Assembly (NCBI RefSeq): GCF_000186345.1
Contig: NC_014962.1
Coordinates: 5,298,450-5,362,449, forward strand
Reading direction: 5' to 3'
Source: Isosphaera pallida ATCC 43644
GTDB taxonomy: Bacteria > Planctomycetota > Planctomycetia > Isosphaerales > Isosphaeraceae
DNA length: 64,000 bases
The position numbers and the translations under genes were made by a program. Positions 62,812 to 64,000 of the stretch are shown here, in pieces; the stretch's first letter is position 1; each line of letters starts with the position of its first letter. The notes below the pieces were generated by a model. The model worked only from the letters and a program-made list of their open reading frames with translations. It searched no databases and had not been told where the DNA came from.

Positions 62812-64000
62812 ATGGCGCGTCTGTCTTGGGATTCCTCCGGCAACGCGGCGACTCCTTCGACCCCAGCCGCTTCCGTTTCCGTCGCCGAACCAACTGCCGG
62901 CAACGGGACGGTGGAGACGGGTGCGTTCCACCCGGTCCCCTGGTGGCGTCTGATTCTGCCTGGATTGCTTTTCACCGCGACCCTCGCTGCTCTGACCGAT
63001 TGGCCCGGACCCCGTCATTGCGGCAACGTGCTGTCGCGATATATGACGATTGAATCGCTCGCCCATCGCGGCACCCTGGCCATCAGCGAGTCTCCGTTGC
63101 GTGCGTTGAGCGGCACGCCCGACGTGGCGCTATTCAACCGCCAATTCTATTCCGACAAGCCGCCGGTGCTGCCGGCGTTGGCCAGCGTGGTCTACCGCTT
63201 GAGCGGGGTGACCCTCTCGCCCCGCCTGGACGAGTTTCGCCGGGCCAACTGGCTGTTGACCGTCTCGATCGTCGGGGTCAGTTCGGGACTGGCTTTGGTG
63301 GGCTTGCGTTGGTGGCTGACCCGGGTGCCGGTTTCCCCCCTCGGGGCCGACCTGCTGACTTTGGGCTTCGGCTTCACCTCGCTGCTGTTGAGCTACGGCG
63401 TGACCTTCAACAACCACAGCGTCGCCGCCGGTCTGGTGACGCTGGGGACCGCCCTAGCGCTGATCGAGTCGCCCAGCTTGGGTCGGCGTCTCCGAGCGGT
63501 TCGCGGGTTCGGAGCCGGTCTTTGCGCTGGTTTGGCCGCCACGATCGACATTCCCGTGGGCGGTTTGCTGACGTTGGCCCTGGGTGGAGCCTTAATCGCG
63601 CGGACCCGCCGCGTCCCCTGGGCCTTTCTGGCGGGCCTGGTCGGTCCCGTGGCGCTCCATGTGATACTCCAGGTTCAGATCACCGGCACCCCCTGGCCGG
63701 TCGAGATGTATCCCGAGGCGCTGGCCTATCCCGGCTCATACTGGGCCACCGAGGAGGGACGTTGGAAAGAGGTCCAACCCCGCTGGTTGTGGGGGGTCGA
63801 GTTCCTCTTTTCCCACCAGGGTTGGTTGACGGTCACGCCGGCCCTCGTGGTCGGTTTGGTCGGCCTGGGCGTCGCCTTGATCTGTCCCGGCCACCCGCTG
63901 AGGCACGCCGCCGGGGTGGTCAGCTTCGTCACACTGGGCTTGGTGGTCTATTACGTCTTCGGGGTGCGGCGGTGCGACTTCGCCGGCGGCAGCTTCGGCA
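62812..64000 (+). CDS. Multi-pass membrane protein, probable glycosyltransferase-39-like; 3' end cut by window edge
   Basis: 396 codons are open to the window edge. After a ~45-residue disordered N-terminus come repeated hydrophobic helices (ILPGLLFTATLAALTDW, ADLLTLGFGFTSLLLSYGV, AFLAGLVGPVALHVILQ, LVVGLVGLGVALICP), at least seven. A large first loop contains YMTIESLAHRGTLAISESPL and FNRQFYSDKPPVLPALASVV, which fits the periplasmic loop of membrane glycosyltransferases of the ArnT/PMT type (conserved Asp plus Y-S-x-K-P-P). Transfer of a sugar from a polyprenyl carrier is inferred; the C-terminal part that would confirm it is missing. Confidence 0.62.
   Translation, partial: MARLSWDSSGNAATPSTPAASVSVAEPTAGNGTVETGAFHPVPWWRLILPGLLFTATLAALTDWPGPRHCGNVLSRYMTIESLAHRGTLAISESPLRALSGTPDVALFNRQFYSDKPPVLPALASVVYRLSGVTLSPRLDEFRRANWLLTVSIVGVSSGLALVGLRWWLTRVPVSPLGADLLTLGFGFTSLLLSYGVTFNNHSVAAGLVTLGTALALIESPSLGRRLRAVRGFGAGLCAGLAATIDIPVGGLLTLALGGALIARTRRVPWAFLAGLVGPVALHVILQVQITGTPWPVEMYPEALAYPGSYWATEEGRWKEVQPRWLWGVEFLFSHQGWLTVTPALVVGLVGLGVALICPGHPLRHAAGVVSFVTLGLVVYYVFGVRRCDFAGGSFG

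Noticed and set aside
1-64000. CRISPR arrays, rRNA operons, complete insertion sequences or prophage modules.
   Set aside because: No regularly spaced repeats, no rRNA-like sequence, no intact transposase or integrase and no phage structural genes were seen.

Overview
The window is GC-rich (estimated low 60s % by eye, not computed) and reads as chromosome of a planctomycete, probably of the Isosphaera/Isosphaeraceae type. The signs are a paired cytochrome-type DUF1549/DUF1553 protein and Tat-exported DUF1501 protein, a DUF1080 protein, three Ser/Thr protein kinases of the planctomycete GxPGxMxxEQ style, an ELWxxDGT-repeat exoprotein with an N-terminal LEERRLLSG motif, and long spacers between many genes. 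lpxA indicates a lipid A type outer membrane. The genus is inference; no rRNA or tRNA gene was found to test it.

Layout. 1-6.4 kb (minus): an edge-truncated sialidase-like secreted protein, a DUF1501 protein and a large c-type-heme DUF1549/DUF1553 protein, probably one transcription unit for breakdown of sulfated or complex glycans. 6.6-16.6 kb: an uncharacterised secreted toroid-like protein, a stand-alone XPB/Ssl2 N-terminal-like protein, a beta-lactamase-like/VanX-like fusion, lpxA and small membrane or secreted proteins. 17-24.8 kb: the ELWxxDGT exoprotein, a lipoprotein, a helical-repeat protein and a decayed stretch with a DNA methyltransferase remnant. 24.8-34.9 kb: an alpha-glucan phosphorylase next to a membrane-anchored kinase, an orphan Phd/YefM-like protein, a CbiE-CbiT (CobL) fusion, a frame-disrupted membrane protein, a lipoprotein, a guanine deaminase and a 4HBT thioesterase. 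35-42.3 kb: a hypothetical protein, two more kinases and a formylglycine-generating enzyme with its catalytic cysteines. 42.3-54.9 kb (minus): a tightly packed nuoF-G-H-I-J-K-L-M-N cluster for complex I; nuoA-E are not in the window. 55-64 kb: a transglycosylase with an EF-hand, a short inverted-repeat element resembling a MITE, an esterase, a zinc alcohol dehydrogenase, a broken TylF-type methyltransferase, an HpcH/HpaI aldolase, a candidate selenoprotein, a DUF1080 protein and an edge-truncated multi-pass membrane protein.

The most interesting locus is 60272-61669. A thioredoxin-fold-like protein reads through a single in-frame TGA placed so that it would form a Cys-Thr-Sec motif, with convincing coding sequence in the same frame on both sides and a stem-loop just downstream in the position expected of a bacterial SECIS. 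This could be a previously unannotated selenoprotein; a nonsense mutation is the main alternative. Other points worth checking are the beta-lactamase/VanX fusion, the 133-bp MITE-like element with a 3-bp target duplication, the decayed methyltransferase island, a foldable intergenic element upstream of cobL, and long low-complexity or His-rich extensions on several Nuo subunits.

All domain names come from recognising motifs by eye; no database search was run.
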